A program made the position numbers and the translations under genes. From the NCBI GenBank assembly GCA_020543525.1, contig JAHYIO010000039.1, positions 496,001 to 560,000 on the forward strand: a stretch of DNA of 64,000 nucleotides. Reading direction: 5' to 3'. Positions 44,156 through 57,845 of the stretch are shown one piece after another. Below the pieces are notes generated by a model, which saw only the letters and a list, made by a program, of their open reading frames with translations, had not been told where the DNA came from and did not search any database. The stretch is from Coriolopsis trogii (lineage: Eukaryota; Basidiomycota; Agaricomycetes; Polyporales; Polyporaceae). Positions within the stretch are counted from its first letter, which is position 1. Every line of letters starts with the position of its first letter.

Positions 44156-47100
44156 TCGGTATCGATTCAGGTAGTTTGTTAAGATAAGCAGCTGTTCGCA
44201 GATGTATGGGCGCACAAACACGTTGCAGTCGCACTCGAGCACGATGAACAAGGATGAACAAGGGGGCTAGGAAGCGCCCATGTCAAGACCACTGATCACG
44301 TGAGCCATCGGCCCTCTGAGTCGAACCGGTTCTACTAATAGTAACTGTGCACTTGACCACGACCCCCTCTGGCTCCGACTGCAATCTAATGATGGAACCC
44401 ATGTTTACAGGTAAGTCTGTTCATACACAGAGTAGGATACAACTTATCTGTAAACAGGTACAACTTACAAAGTCCACCTGTACTACCTATCGCCCTTATC
44501 ACCGATTGGAGAGCCACTGTCATGCTATATGCGCTCTGTTCTCTCCATATGACAACAAACACGCCGTGCATATACAAACCATTCACCTGACGGGTTGTCA
44601 AGCAGGAGGCGGCGCTCGCCCCGACATCGATGGAGAGCCAGTCTTTTGGGCGCCTGGCGCCAAGCTCTCGCCGACATGTGCGGCTTTCGACGGCGCGGAG
44701 AAAGTGTATCGTCACGCAGTGGGCGTCGAGAACGTTGAGCAGCCTCAGTAAGTCCCATTGTCTCTCATGGCAATATTCATCACAGTCGTGCACGGGTTGT
44801 CATGGTCTATTCCCCGAAGTTTGTTGCTTTGTTCTCCCTTCGAGTCGCGCGCGTCATCGAAGGTGCCCAAGACTGGCACAGGCCTTGACACCGTCTGACA
44901 TCCGTCACCCAAGCTTCTAAGCAGATGCATTTCTGCCTGAACATTGACCAGGAGCCAAATGCTACCATAGTGTCCCCTTAACACCGAGTGAGTAACAGCT
45001 CAGCCTCGTTCTTCCGGTCGTGATGTTTTACCCAACCCGAGCTCCGAACCTTTTCCCGGTCCAACTGAAAGTATGGCGTTGGATACTTAAGAGTATCATC
45101 GTCAATCTTTGTCTCTTTTTTTCGCCTCACTACCGTGTCCTCGAGCCTTCAAGCTGTAGGTCTCTGCATCCGGCTATACTAGGCTTTCTCGGAGACGCCA
45201 GCCTGCGGACTCTCGTTCACAATGCCCACTGAGCGTGCCGTCCTCTTCATCAAGCCGTACGACTCCCAGCCTTCTCGCTGATCTATGAACAGAAGAGTAA
45301 CAGAGTCTGTCCGCTAGCTCTCGATTGTTCGGGGCTTGATTGCAAGTGCCTTCTTCTCAGGGCCGAGCCCGACTTGGTCACATTCATCTAGGGTCGCCAC
45401 TTTGTGTTGGGTTCTCCGGTCGGATGAAGGACTCTGACTTCTTCTGTGAGCGATTGCGCCTTCCATTGTGTCGTGGTTCGCAACGCTGATAGTCTTGTGG
45501 TGCGTTGCTCCTCATGACAATGTCCATAGCGCCAACTCGAACCTTCCGGTCGACCACAGCCAGCTATCGGTATGCCACCGAGGCCGCTCAAGGGGCCGCT
45601 TGCGGTGCAGCATTATGCACGCTCCCCTTCTGTCGTATAGGGTCGGACAAAGCAATGTGAGCGAGCGTCATGGCGTCCGTCCGCATGTGGTCGCCCTCTT
45701 CGAATGGACGGAAGAACGTGCCGCACGACGACCCCGAGGCCGGGATCACACAACTCCACTCGTAAGTCGCTTCTCGAGCTCCCTTCTCTGCACCCGTCCC
45801 CAACGTTCCGCCTCTCTTCTCTTCTCTTCGTGTCGGCTCCGTCGCAATGTGCATGGGAGACGGCATGTGTCCCCCTTCCAGCTGTCCGCATGGCTCGCCT
45901 TGCGTTGTACTCCCCCTCTTTGTTCTCGAACCAGCGCTCTCACACCCCTCCCTGAATGGATGTCAGGAGACAGGGCCCGAGTGTCCGTCCCCAGCTTCCC
46001 CAAAACTTCCGGGGGGATCTACCGCACTCGTTCACAGCATGTCTCACGTCCAATCATCTCCCTCCTCGTTTTCCAGAGACGGGTGCGGTCGCACAGGCGC
46101 TGTCTAAACCAGAACGGAGCGGACACGAGGCACGAGCGGCGAGTCGCTCGAATCCTAGGATGGCTACGGCCGCCAATCTATCGTCGGCAACGTGCGACGT
46201 CGAACGCGCACATCCATCGATGCCCCAACGCATCGTCTCTCCTTCCGCGGTCGTCATGGCCCCGCACGCCCTCGGCCCTCCACTTGACCAGCAAAACAAT
46301 TTTCGTCGTGGGGTTCGTGGGGTTCAATCTGACTGCATTGGGTTTCGGGGACCGCCGTCGCGTTGTGGACCCTAGACCCTGGACTAAAAGCCTCCTGAGC
46401 GACGCGAGCGGTGACATGGACACGCGAGCCGCGAACCACGAGCCACGAGACAGGAGGCGGGAGACGCCGGCGGCGTGCACCCATGGCGGCGGGCGTCGGT
46501 TGGGGCACGGAAAACGATCGGAGGCCGCTGTGTACGGGCTCGCGCGCTCCCTGCACCAGTCTATGTACGCGACGCCGACGCCGAGGACGGAGCGTTCTTG
46601 CGGTCGGCATCCGTATGACTCAGAGGACTCATCGTCTCAGAGCGTTGTGCATGTGTTCTGGGGTAATGCCACTGTCGGCGCCGCCGAGTGAGTGACAAGC
46701 GGGGGGGGGATTTTCTGTTTGGAGAGGTCTGGAGACGCGTTCTGACCGTTTCTGACGATTCTGACGCAGGAGCCGGATGGTTGACTCCAAGAGCATTCGT
46801 CGCTTGCGCTCCCGACGCCATGTTCGTGGCCCCTGTCCCCAACATAATAGATCACGGCGGTTATTTCGGTGACACTCCCCGCCCATCTCGTGTGAGGCAT
46901 TGACAGATCGCATCTCTATGGAACGACGAGCGTGGAGGTCTAAGCGAGCGTGCGGCGGGGTGTGCCGTGTGGCCAGGCCCGGACATGGACCAAGACGTCC
47001 TGAAGACGTAGGAGTCTGGGAGGGGCTAGCCGATGGAGGTGAGCACGTCAATCTTGCACAGGTTCTGTTTCTGCTCTAAGTACCTCCCGTCACCGTCTCA

Positions 47101-50100
47101 TTTTGGCGGCACCGGTGCCGCAGCACTCGGCCGCACGAGTCGTCTCATTCCTGCTTGGTAGGGTGCCGGGGCAACGATGACCGCGGCCACTGGGGCTTAT
47201 GTGAGCCCGTCTGTGCTCGGCCGCGTGTACGTGTATACGTGGGCTCGCCACTCGTACTGCCTCTCGAGGAAGACTTGGAAGTTTTCGCGACAGATGAAGC
47301 AAAGTCGTCGATTTTTTTGCACGTCTAATTCACCGTTTACTCCAGCCCACTCGTCATCTCCGGCGTCAATACAATATGTATGACCGCGTACCCCACCACG
47401 GAAGTGCACCGGACGTCGTCGACTGCGCAGCCCGCAAGTGCCCACCTCCGGAACGTTCAAGATTACACTGCCTCGAGCGTACGTAGGACGGAGGTCGCAT
47501 ACGTACGTACGTGCGTGCCTGTCATCCGACCGCTTCGCAAACGTACACCAAGTACTTTTTCTACGGTCGACTGCGTCCGAGGCGGATCCTGCGCACTGCA
47601 TCGGCCCCGGCCGTCCAACAAGCCCGCACTTCTGCTCTTCTCTGTCAAGTCAAGCTTTGAGTTCTGACTGTGACTGAACTCGTGTCCGCGCACGCGCGCT
47701 GGCTCTGGCTTGTTCGAGAGAGGGCTCGTGCGCAAGCTCCGGATCTGCGCAGGTGCTTCTACTTGAGCTCTATTCCTGAATCTGGAGGCTGTGTACGAGA
47801 AACGAAAGACTCGGTGTCCAAGTCCGCAGTCCTCGGGGTACGTACCCAAGGCTCGACTTGAGGGAGCGGGTCGGAAGCATTTGATAACCGAGCGCGTGCC
47901 TCCGAGGACGGAAGTTCCAACTCATATTTCGACTGTGCCAACCAACTCAAACTTTGACTTTCTGACCAATCGAACGTACTTGAAGCGAAAAATTCGGGAG
48001 GCGGGATGCCGTAAACGGATGAGTAAAATGAACACTCATCTCCGGAGCCTCGTACTTACTTACTCTTACTTTCAGAACACGTTTGGCCGCACAGGATGAC
48101 CGATCCTACGGCACGTACTCACTGACTCAAGCTGAGGCTGCGGGCCAACGGTGAACACGTCACACAGGAAGTCGAGATGTCTCGAAATAAAAATTCTCTG
48201 CTGAACAACCCTCGAGCGATCCCGCGTCGTGCGTGGTGCGCACCCGATCGGGGCTGCCCTCGCCGAACCTCTCCAAAGAGTCAGGTGTGTCATCCTGCAC
48301 ACAAAGGCCGCTGCCCTCTGGACACTGGAAGGCATGCCCCGGCACCGGCCCCGAACACAGCGGGACAAAGGCGCATATTTCCCGATCGGGACATCGCGCA
48401 CCGACCGATCGGCCCCGTACGCGAGCCGCCGGCTTAGACTTGCCGAAGCGATTTTCGAAAAGAAAACGAGTCGCGGAGGATGAGATGGGGGCGGGTGCCG
48501 AGCGCAGTCGGGAGGCGATCTGAGCCATCAGTCGTTTTCGGGCGTCGGGAGGGCCGAATTTGTCTGGGAGTGACAATGTGTGCATGCGTACTTGGTGAGG
48601 ACAGAGTGTTGCCCCGGCTGTTCGACGTTGGACGTTGAGTGCCGACGTTGGACGGGTCCACTCGTGGACGGTGGGCGATCGCTGAGGAGCTCCTCTCGAC
48701 CGTGGTCCATGGTTGGGAACTCCGAGGGCCGCGGGCTGCGCAGGGCGGGCGGGTGGCAATCGTGTGTATACGTGCGATCTGCATCGTATCCGGACCACTG
48801 CATACAGAACCCACGCGGACGACGGCATGCGCATGACGTTTCGCTGCTGAGTCGATGAGTATGTTACATTCCGCTGAGTGGCGACCTGACGACAGAACGG
48901 GCTCGCGCGGGTCGCATAGCGTGCGCTGCACATGACCGTGTCGTGATGACGAGCCAGTGGGGGAGGTTCTAGCTCCGTCTGGAGGTGCGGCGCCAAGGGA
49001 GCCCAAGGGCGGCGGCGTGCGCGCGAGAAGCTGTCGAGGGCAAAGTGGATGGAGAATGGAGCGGCGGTTGGCGAGCGTACCATGTGTGAGCGTCGCTTGT
49101 AGTGCAGAAGCGCTGGTCAGGCTGAGCCTGACCCGGTCTGGTCTGGTTCAGGACCGGGTATGCCGACTCCCCCAACGTCACGCCGACGACCCGTACCGCT
49201 CGTGTGTACCCGCCCGGTGTCATCGTCAGGGACGACGAGCAACGGCCAGGGTCTCTCGTCACCCGTGGCCTGCCTGATACCTGTCGCCATCCTCGATCAG
49301 GTTGTCTGGCATTCCCCATTCGTGAGAGCCAAGTGGGCGAAGAGTCGCAGATGTTGAGCGGAAGATGGACAGCATTCTACGGTCCTGTTCCGCAGTCGCC
49401 AGTGGACGAGAAGCGTTGGAGATGATCATCGCGATGGCTAACCTTGGCTCACGCGGCGCGTTGCTCAAATGAGCTGAACATGGGACAGGAGGAGCGGATG
49501 ACCATACGAGGAGCACGGGTGCCGCCTCTGTGGGAGCAGACGCTCGAGAAGGCTGTCGCGGAATCCCATTCGGGGGTAAAAGGAGCGGTCTGGGGAGACC
49601 ACATTTGGCTTTGACAAGGTTTCGTAACGATTTGGTAAGGGGGACCTGTCAGGCGGCCGCCACGAAGAAAGGCGTTGTGCATGCGAGGCGCAGGCATTGG
49701 GCGTCGTATGAGCTGCGGCAGCCGTGCTGGATTAGTCTCCAGGCGAGGGCGGGTTCAGGCCCAGGGGGAGACCCGGCGGTATATACCACATATGGACAAA
49801 AGTGCGCCTGTGTGGAGGGGTCGGCCGAGGATGGGAGGGGGGGCGACTGCGGAAGCGGACGAGAGAGGCGCTGTTTCAAGGAGGAGAGAGCACGCGTGCG
49901 CACTTTGATATACGACGGGCGATTATCGCGATCTACCGTTCGAATCGGTGCTATGTATTAGAAGGTGTGACTGCGAGTTGGAGAGAAGGGACGGTTGGTG
50001 TCGTCGTCCGGGTCGCTCCGAGGATGGCGACAGCCTCACGAATCGCGGGAGAAACGGAGCAGGTGCAGGCCTGTGCACTGGGCTCGGAGGGAAGGGGTGC

Positions 50101-51007
50101 GGGGGAGAAGAGAATGAAAAGGCCACGTAGGGCTCAAATTTTATGGACGGGTGGAGCTTGCGCAGGAGAAGAAGAGCAGCAAACTTTTGAGGACTGAACA
50201 GCCTCTGAAATTGAGTGAATGAACTGCGCAGCGCCGGAGGGGTGGAGTGAGCGAGCACTCGAAGATTCACGACGGCACGAGGCCTGGGAAGCAAGGACCC
50301 AAAAGGGGCGGGACACGTGAGAGAGGCGCAGGGCTGAACTCTGGTGTGGAAGGATCTTGTCGCTCTGGAGGAAGGCGAGTTCGCTCTCAGACGTCGACCT
50401 CTTGCTCCTCTGCAGCTCGTTCAACGTTCGGTGCTTGAGACGCTGCAGACGCACGGCCGGACACGGAGGCCAGCTGTGGACCACTGCGAGTGTAGCCGGA
50501 GCCGTGGGAAACCGGAGGGGTTGAGATCGGCGATCGCGATTGGGCCAGATTCGGAGCCGAGAGGGAGCGGTGGACGATTCGTGAGGAGAACTCGAGTTGG
50601 CGCAGGGCCTGCTGAGGTGAGCGAGCGGTGACGACGAGGGCGGACGTGGACTGCCCCCAGCCTCCCACTGCCAGCCCCCGCCCCCCCGCGCAGACGCGGT
50701 GCGTGTCCAGTGCGTGCCGCCCAGCCTGCTCCGAACCAGACCAGACCCCGGGCTCCCCTCCGCCGCAAATTTTTATCTCTTCCTCCCTCGAAATCCGGAA
50801 TAGGGCGTTGCAAGCGGCAATCCCGATCCCTCAGCCATGTCCGTATGTCCTCCATCTTCCTCACACTCATATCTGACCAGTCTTCTTTGTCACGCCTCTA
50901 TTACCTCCTCCTCCCTCCTCTTGCTCTTTCTTCCCGACTCTCGTCTACGGTACCTCTCTCCCGCCTAATTCCTACTCCCATCGCTACCTCCTACGCCCCC
51001 GCGCATA
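44156..51007. other. 6.8-kb gene-free region upstream of the Zn2Cys6 factor
   Basis: No family motif on either strand. Many overlapping frames of 60-400 codons occur, the longest at 45468-46691 plus, but it opens with GTG, is Arg/His/Ser-rich and overlaps equally open antisense frames, as expected of GC-rich non-coding DNA. CT-rich tracts just before 51008 resemble a core promoter. The stretch may hold an extended regulatory region, a long leader or non-coding RNA; sequence alone cannot say. Confidence 0.4.
50837..50968 (+). promoter_or_regulatory. Possible upstream ORF in the leader of the Zn2Cys6 gene
   Basis: An ATG-led frame of 43 codons plus stop lies 40-170 nt upstream of the ATG at 51008 and within the CT-rich leader. 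If the transcript starts upstream of 50837 it could lower translation of the factor. The transcription start is unknown, so this is inference. Confidence 0.3.
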
Positions 51008-54000
51008 ATGACATACTCTCCAACACACGGCTCCTACACTTCCTCCTACCCCGTACGCTATGCATTCTCCAGCCAGCACTCCCAACAACCTCCCGCCTCC
51101 CAATCCCAGCCCGCCTCCCACCAGCCCCACCACAGCTCGCACCATCCACAGACCCACTATCCAAAGCCATCCTATCCGCACCTCCACCACTCGCAGATAC
51201 CCATCAAGGTCGAGGAGTCTGCTGACCTCCCTCCCGTCTCCTCCCTCGCCGGCTACGACTCTCATCCTCACCTCAAGTCCACCTCTCCAGCCTCGCTACC
51301 CATCTTCCGCTTTGGTGGGGACTTCTCCTCCAGCGCCTCCCCTTCTCCCTCCACCCCGTTTACCTTCATGTCGCACCACACTTGGCCGCCCTCGTCTGCC
51401 TCCGCCTCGTACTCGCATTCACAGCAGTCGCACCAGTACGGGGCGGTCGATCGCTACCCTCTCCCCTCTCCCGTCTCGCCCGCTAACGGACAAAGCCACC
51501 ACCACGCGCTCTCTCTCGCCGACGAGTACGAGGACGAGGGCGGAGACGAGCTGACCGACCTGCCCGGCGGGAGCCTGGGCGGCATAGGACTCGGTCCGTA
51601 TGGAAACCCCGGCAGCAGCAGAGCAGGCGAGAAGCAGGTCCGACGCCGCAGTAGCAAGGCGTGCGACCAGTGTCGCAAGAGCAAGTGCAAGTGTGAGCGG
51701 AGCAGCCCCCAGGACCCCTGCCGGAACTGTATCATGCTCGGTACCCGTAAGTGTCCGCCCTTTGTCCCCCAAGACGCGCTTCTGTTCGGCTGCCTTGAGC
51801 CCACAAATACGCTCTCGCGCACCGCCCGCTCTTTCCTCTCACTCTCATCATCCTCTTCCGCCCCGCTGACCGTCCGTTTGCTACAGAATGCACATTCCTC
51901 GGCCCTTCTCGCAAGCGTGGGCCCCCCAAAGGCTACATCGACGCGATTGAGGCGCGTCTGCACCAGACGGAGGCCCTCATCGGCATCCTCCTGAGCAGCA
52001 AGGACAGTCGCGCGAAGACCGTCCTCGAAGATCTCGCACAAGTGAGTCATACATTTGTATTGCTCTCATACAAACCGTCAGAATGGGTGGCGCCAGTGGG
52101 GCAAAGGTAGGTTCAACTTGCTGGTAACAGCGCGTCAGGATAGCGACTTCCCCTTCTTTTACTCTCCACGGAATGACTGTCTGTTCTCGACCATGGACTC
52201 TCAGGGACGCACACATACCTTTTGCACGCATACATCCAGTCTGTGCACCATGACGCCCCATATATGCGTCCGATGTTATACCCTATGACGTAGTCTCATA
52301 ATCTGGGTGCTCATGATGTATTTTTAGGATCCGTTGGCAAAGGAGATAATCAATCGTGTGGACAACTCGCCTTATGGCTTCAAAGGTCGCAGTCGCGGGG
52401 CAGAGGCTCCTACCAGTCGCGCGCGAACGCAATCGGAGCAGCGTGAGGGCGACGGAACGTCAGTCCATGCCACACAGTACGTATCTACTCCCTTGTGTCG
52501 GTTGCGCATCTCATACCTATGACGGCAGTCCGTCAAACGAGTGGCAGGACGAGGTGATAAAGCGCCTGAACGCCGCAGCTGCCTCGCGGAATACACTTTT
52601 GCCTGACGACCAGGTTGCGTCTTCTTTGGGAGAAGACGACGAAGAGCACGGATCGCGTCCCTCCACTACTTCTCAATCCACGCCGTCGAATCGTCGGGTC
52701 GATCTTCCCGTCTCTGCACAAGCTTCGGGCAGCGATTCGCGTCGCCAACGGCGAAGATTGGATGTTACCGACCCTCAGCGATCGCCCTCCACGTCTCGCT
52801 CACCTCAGCGCGCGCAGCCCGAGGAAGAGAGCTTGGGAGAGACGGAGGAGAGTGGAGAAGACGAGCTCGCGGTTGCCGTCGGTCAGCTCAGTCTCAACGA
52901 AGACGAGCAAGTGCGGTTCCATGGAAAGATCAGCGGATTGCATTTGTTGGGTGCGAACGAGAGACAGGATGGCAGGAACGAAGGAGGACTATGGTGCGTA
53001 GCAGAAAACCCTGGGTATGATTTTCCGTGTTGACATTTTCTTCGCTGTTTGCTTAACCAGGCGATTCCCGAAGGCAAGAGTATGGCCTCCGCTTCCTCCA
53101 GCCGTTCGCAACAGTCCACGTCGACACTCTGAGGACTTTGCTCCTCGATTGCCCGATATTCCTACGCAAGAACTACTCTTGGAGCTATACTTCACCTACG
53201 TCCACCCCGCTCTTCCCATCGTCCACAAGCCTACGTTTTTGGAGGATTTCCGCACTGGGTGAGTGGCGCCTCCATTCATCTCGCACACTAACTGACAAGA
53301 GCTCCATTCCAGCAACCTTGCCGCTGACTCACCGTACTCCGGCGAGTCAACCTTCTCCGATGCTGCATCCCCAATTTCCGCTGCTTCGCCACTCGGTCCC
53401 AGGCGGCGACGCGTGCCCACACTTTTGCTGCTCGCCATGTTTTCGCTTGCGGCCCGCTATTCCTCCCGGACCGCAGACGTCCCGCCGCCAGACGACGGCT
53501 CCATGTGGACTGCAGGCGACAATTACATGGAAGACGCTAAGGTCATCCTTGACCAGACGTATGCCGCGAGTCGCCCCAGCACGTGTCAAGCGCTGCTGCT
53601 ACTCGGTTACCGCGAGGTTGGCATCGGTGCCATGGCCCAGGCGTGGTTGTACGTCGGGATGGCGGTTCGCATGGCGCAGGACCTCGGTCTGCACAAGCGG
53701 GCGGAGGAGTGGACGCGGATCGGGCGCAATTTGTTCTCCAAGGCGGAGCTGCAGGAGCGGAGGCGGATATGGTACGGGTGCGTGATCATGGACAAGTACG
53801 TGTGCACGTACATCGGGCGGCCGGTGGCCATCTTTGAGCGCGACTTCGACACGGAGCTCCCGACGATCGAGGAGCCGGAGGAGAACGAGACGTGGAAGCC
53901 GCACCCGACACCTCAGGTGATGGACGACCTTGCGGATGGGCACTCGCACGAGGGAGTCCCCGTGCCGGGGCACATCCTCTCGTGTTTCAACGAGATGGCA

Positions 54001-55592
54001 AAGCTTTGTGAGTGGCCCGGTTGCCCGTCGATTCGGACGATTGGCTGACCGGATTTTTTTAATAGCGATCATTCTTAGTGCGATCTGCCAGAGCATCTAC
54101 GCGATTAAGTCGAGTGTCAATCGACCCGCGGAACTGGCGCGACTCGATAACGAGCTCATGAAGTGGCACCTCGAACTGCCTGAGCACCTTCGTTTCGACC
54201 CTGCGTCGCTCAAGAACCCCACGCCGCCACCACACGTGTTGACTCTTCATGCGCAATATTGGTGCACGATGCTCTTGCTCCACCGTCCGTTGTATGTATA
54301 TTTTATCCTCGATGATTGCCGCGTTGCGCTCATTTCCGCCTTAGCATCCAGCATATCCAGGACCCCTCCAAGTCGTAAGTCGAGTCAACAGCCCTCGTGA
54401 TATATATGACCGGTATTAACGAGGCGTGTTTCACGACCAGATTATCGGCGAGCACGTCTTCCGCAAAGGAAGCCGACATCCGCGCCAATTCCCGCAAACA
54501 TTACGATATGTGCGTGCAGGCCGCAAACCATATCACCCGCATCGGTCAGTGCGATCCCATCAGAATCCTTGATTTTCTGGCTTATTGACGGAGCGCGTAG
54601 TGTCTGTGTATGGCGAACACTATTGTCCGCGCCGCTCGTCTGTCTTCCTCTGCTACTATGTGTTCGCCGCTGCCATCATGCACGTCGCAAGCCGTGAGTG
54701 CTGTCGATCTACTGAACTGTTGAGCGTCTTGACTCAAACTCTGCACAGTTCGCACGTACCCCGACGATCCCCAAGCCGGGCGGGGGCTCGAAACGTGTAT
54801 GGACATCCTGAGAAGGATGAGCGTCATCTGGCCCAGCGCCTGGCGCGCCCTGGAACTTCTGACGGGCGCGAAGGCTCTGGTGGACCGACCATCGGAGCTT
54901 CCTGCGTTGCGCAGTTCGGGCTCCGAGCCCAGACACAAGCGCTCGGCGGAGGAGCCTGTGGACCAAGAGGACGTGGCGATGTCGGACCGGCCGCGGACCG
55001 TCCCGCAGGAGGAGCTCTACCGTCAGTCGGCGGCGAGCTACCCGGTGTTGGCGAGCGCGGCGAATCAGGCGTCGGGGAGCTCGCAGCACTCGAGCTACCC
55101 GATCTCGATCGAGGTGGCTGAGGAGGGCGGGGCCTCGGGTGGGTACATGCAGCCGGCGTCGTACGACCGGTGGCCGACGGAGAGCGCGATGTCGTTTGGG
55201 GGGAGCTTGTCGACGTCGGTGCTGCCGCCGCAGTACAGCACGGGGCTCGTCGATGAGCGGATGGGCGCGGGGGGGATGGGCCGGAGCGGCTCGGGGGGAA
55301 GGGGCGGCACGCGGTACCCGCAGTACTGGAACGACTATTCGGCGCTGGGGCAGATGGAGACGACGTATGGGGTGCCGGTCATGGGCGAGATGGTGGGGCC
55401 GCATCAGCATGGAGGGGGAGGGGCGCAGGCTGGAGGGGCGGGCGAGCAGGGGCCGCATGCGAGCTCGATGTATGTGTCGGAGCAGTACCCGTCCATGTTT
55501 GGTGAGTCTCTCTTTGGTGGTTGCAGGATGTTGGGGAGATGGGCTGACCGCGTGCGTTTGTAGGGAACATGCCGCCGTCGAATCAGCCATGA
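51008..55592 (+). CDS. Zn2Cys6 transcription factor with fungal-specific domain
   Basis: A nuclear DNA-binding regulator of about 1,200 residues. The N-terminal 220 residues are His/Ser/Pro/Gln-rich (MTYSPTHGSYTSSYPVRYAF), followed by the binuclear zinc cluster KACDQCRKSKCKC (Cys spacing 2-6), ERSSPQDPCRNCIMLGTQC across the first intron, and the linker RKRGPPKGYIDAIEARLHQT, then a coiled-coil-like segment. The middle-homology (fungal_trans) domain runs from ELLLELYFTYVHPALPIVHK through FSLAARYSSRTADVPPPDDG, ALLLLGYREVGIGAMAQAWL, YVGMAVRMAQDLGLHKRAEE, RRRIWYGCVIMDKYVCTYIG and RPVAIFERDFDTELPTIEEP. The C-terminus is Ser/Gly-rich, ending NMPPSNQP at 55592. About eleven introns; the second is long (about 285 nt). 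The RKRGPPKGYI linker occurs in several regulators of carbon use, but the target genes cannot be inferred. Confidence 0.9.
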
Positions 55593-57310
55593 CGCGAACG
55601 GGACAAGACGAACGAAAATGGGGCGCTGGTAGGCCGAGCATCTGGACGGTCGTCGGTAGTTGTGATGCTTTTGGACCTTGGCGTCGTGGCGCACTGATGC
55701 TCCATCTGTATTGGTTAGTGCCCTCCGTCTCGCCCTCGATTTATATCTTCGATTATCTGTTTCGTGCTTCGTTTTTTTGTTTCTTTTTCCTTCCATTGTT
55801 GGCCCTTCTTGTTTGTCCACACCGAAGCCGATCGAACCAGCCCAGTCGTGTAATAGCTGTCGATGTCGCAACCTGTTGTATCGCGTAGCTTTCTTTCACT
55901 CTCGAAAACGTTCCCCCCCTCCCCTCCTCCACTTATATTCGAAATCTCCTCAGCATCAGCCAGCCAAATACTCATAGACGAACGCTCGGACACACAGCAA
56001 TGTACTCTTAATACACACACCACTGTAATCGCGTCCCCTTGGCCCATGGGCCCCGCTGTCTGGAAAGAGTGCATGAACCACAGGACGTGGGAGACCGGGC
56101 CGGTTTTTTTCGTTTTGAGCGTAAGTGGACTGGACGGCGCTCCGGAGAGGACGCGAGCATCAATGGAAGGACGGACGGACCGGGGGGGGGGGGGGGGTTA
56201 ACCGCGCTGAGAACGATCGCAGTGAGGGGATGGCGATGCCGCGCGTCTGGCGGGGATATTAGAATGCTTTCCTATCAGCGGGGGGAAGCACATGAACGAA
56301 CGTACACACGCCGCCTCGGGCGCCGCACGGCGAATCTCAATCACCATTTGTCGGGCGGCGGTGCAGGGAAGGAGAGGAAGCGTTTGCAGCAGCGCCGAGT
56401 CTAGCGTCGATGGCCCTGCTACGGCAGCCGCAGCGCGCGGGGTGTGCGTGACGAGAGCGAACGTAAGGGCCACGAACACGAACAAGAGGGTGGCCGTGGC
56501 CGTGGACGCGACGGCGGATGATTGGATACCCCGCCTTTCCTGCTCGCTTCATTCCGGGATCTCGACATGTGGACTTGGACAGGCGACAGTGTGCCAGCCC
56601 CGGGGCAGGCGCGGTGATTCGGCACCGGGAAGCGGGACGCATGTGCGGCGTCGGGCGTCCACAGTGTCCACGCCCATACATGTCAGCCATGGATGGATGT
56701 GTGGGACAGCATGCATGGAATGGCATATGGGGTTGGCACCCCGGGCGGGCGGATCTCCGCCCGCGCGTGCGTGCGTGCGCCACAAGGATAGAAGGGTGCG
56801 ATCAGGCGCACACAGGATCAAACAAGTGGCACAGCCGCACGGGTGGCGGACGATGTGGGTGTGTGTACGGACTGTGGTCGTCGTGGGCGGTCGACACTTG
56901 CCCGTTCGGGCCCTCCGAGTCTGTGCTGAGCACTGCGGCCAGAGACGGAGGCGCGCTTGGTGAGATCCGGAGAGACGTGCGGAAAGGCGCGCGGGCCCGA
57001 AAGGACCGGATGATGAGCAAGTTTCGGAGGCTGTTTTGTTCTGTTGGGCCTGAGCTCGTACTAGAGTCATGCCAGGGACGGGCGATGATCCCGTCTGGGA
57101 AGGATAGCGAAATCTGCTGGTAGTATCGGCATGGACGCACGCACTCGCGCGATGCTAGCGTCACGTACTTATTCTTCGGGATCAGGATCAGCAGCAGGGC
57201 CGGTCGTTCCCGAAGCCGCATTATCTCCCTCCCCTCGCACGCGATCCGTCCCTACCGCGAGCTGAGAAGACTTCGCGGCTAGAGTGAGCCGGGAGCGAGC
57301 ACCGTGTATA
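55593..57310. other. Spacer downstream of the Zn2Cys6 gene
   Basis: T-rich stretches near 55740-55800 probably lie in the 3' UTR/terminator of the transcription-factor gene. A run of about 16 G occurs near 56182-56197. The rest has only motif-free overlapping frames on both strands. Confidence 0.4.
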
Positions 57311-57319
57311 CCGAAACCG

Positions 57320-57845
57320 TCGCGTGAGATTGCATTGGCGGAGAGCGAGATCCGGCGGGCGAGCACCGCTGGGGTATCTGCCGAGCGAGTTATCTGCGAA
57401 CCTACTATCCCTACGCGCGCGGCTCTCGTCGCGAACCATCCGAGGGCTGCCAGCTCGTGCGCGATGTGCACAGCGTCGGAGAAGGCTCGGAAGTGCTGCG
57501 GTAGGGCCGACCGGCTTCGGGAGATGGAATATGTACGGCGCCCAGCGACGACTCTGGCTTTACGAACCAAGATGTGGGGGTGCGTGGACTGAACACTGAC
57601 AGAGCGGGAAGCGAGAGCAAATATCGGAACGCAGCCAGGCACCGGCTGCCCAAATTCGCGCAAACCCTCTGGGGGAGGCAACGCGGGGTTTTGAACCACA
57701 CAATGCCCCTCGGGCCACACCCGGGAAATTGTAGGACGCGGGAATAGCCTTCACTTACAGGCGCGCCCAACATTGACTGTATACATATATGTTGATGCCT
57801 GCTGGGTGTCCCGGAGGAACGAGCTATCGAACAAAACTCACCAGC
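57320..57845. repeat. Unit 1 of a diverged direct duplication
   Basis: Begins near GATTGCATTGGCGGAGAGCG and contains AACCACACAATGCCCCTCGG and ends near CTATCGAACAAAACTCACC. Unit 2 (57846-58403) carries clearly related segments in the same order. No gene recognised in either unit; antisense translation shows a shared FKTP-containing patch that may be chance. Confidence 0.6.

Noticed and set aside
45468..46691. Open frame of about 400 codons on the plus strand in the 44-51 kb gap
   Set aside because: It opens with GTG, has Arg/His/Ser-rich random composition, no motif, and is matched by overlapping antisense frames, as expected in GC-rich non-coding DNA.
57640..57740. tRNA-like T-arm sequence on the minus strand (GGTTCAAAACC)
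   Set aside because: No matching acceptor stem, anticodon arm or terminal pairing could be found around it, in either unit of the duplication.
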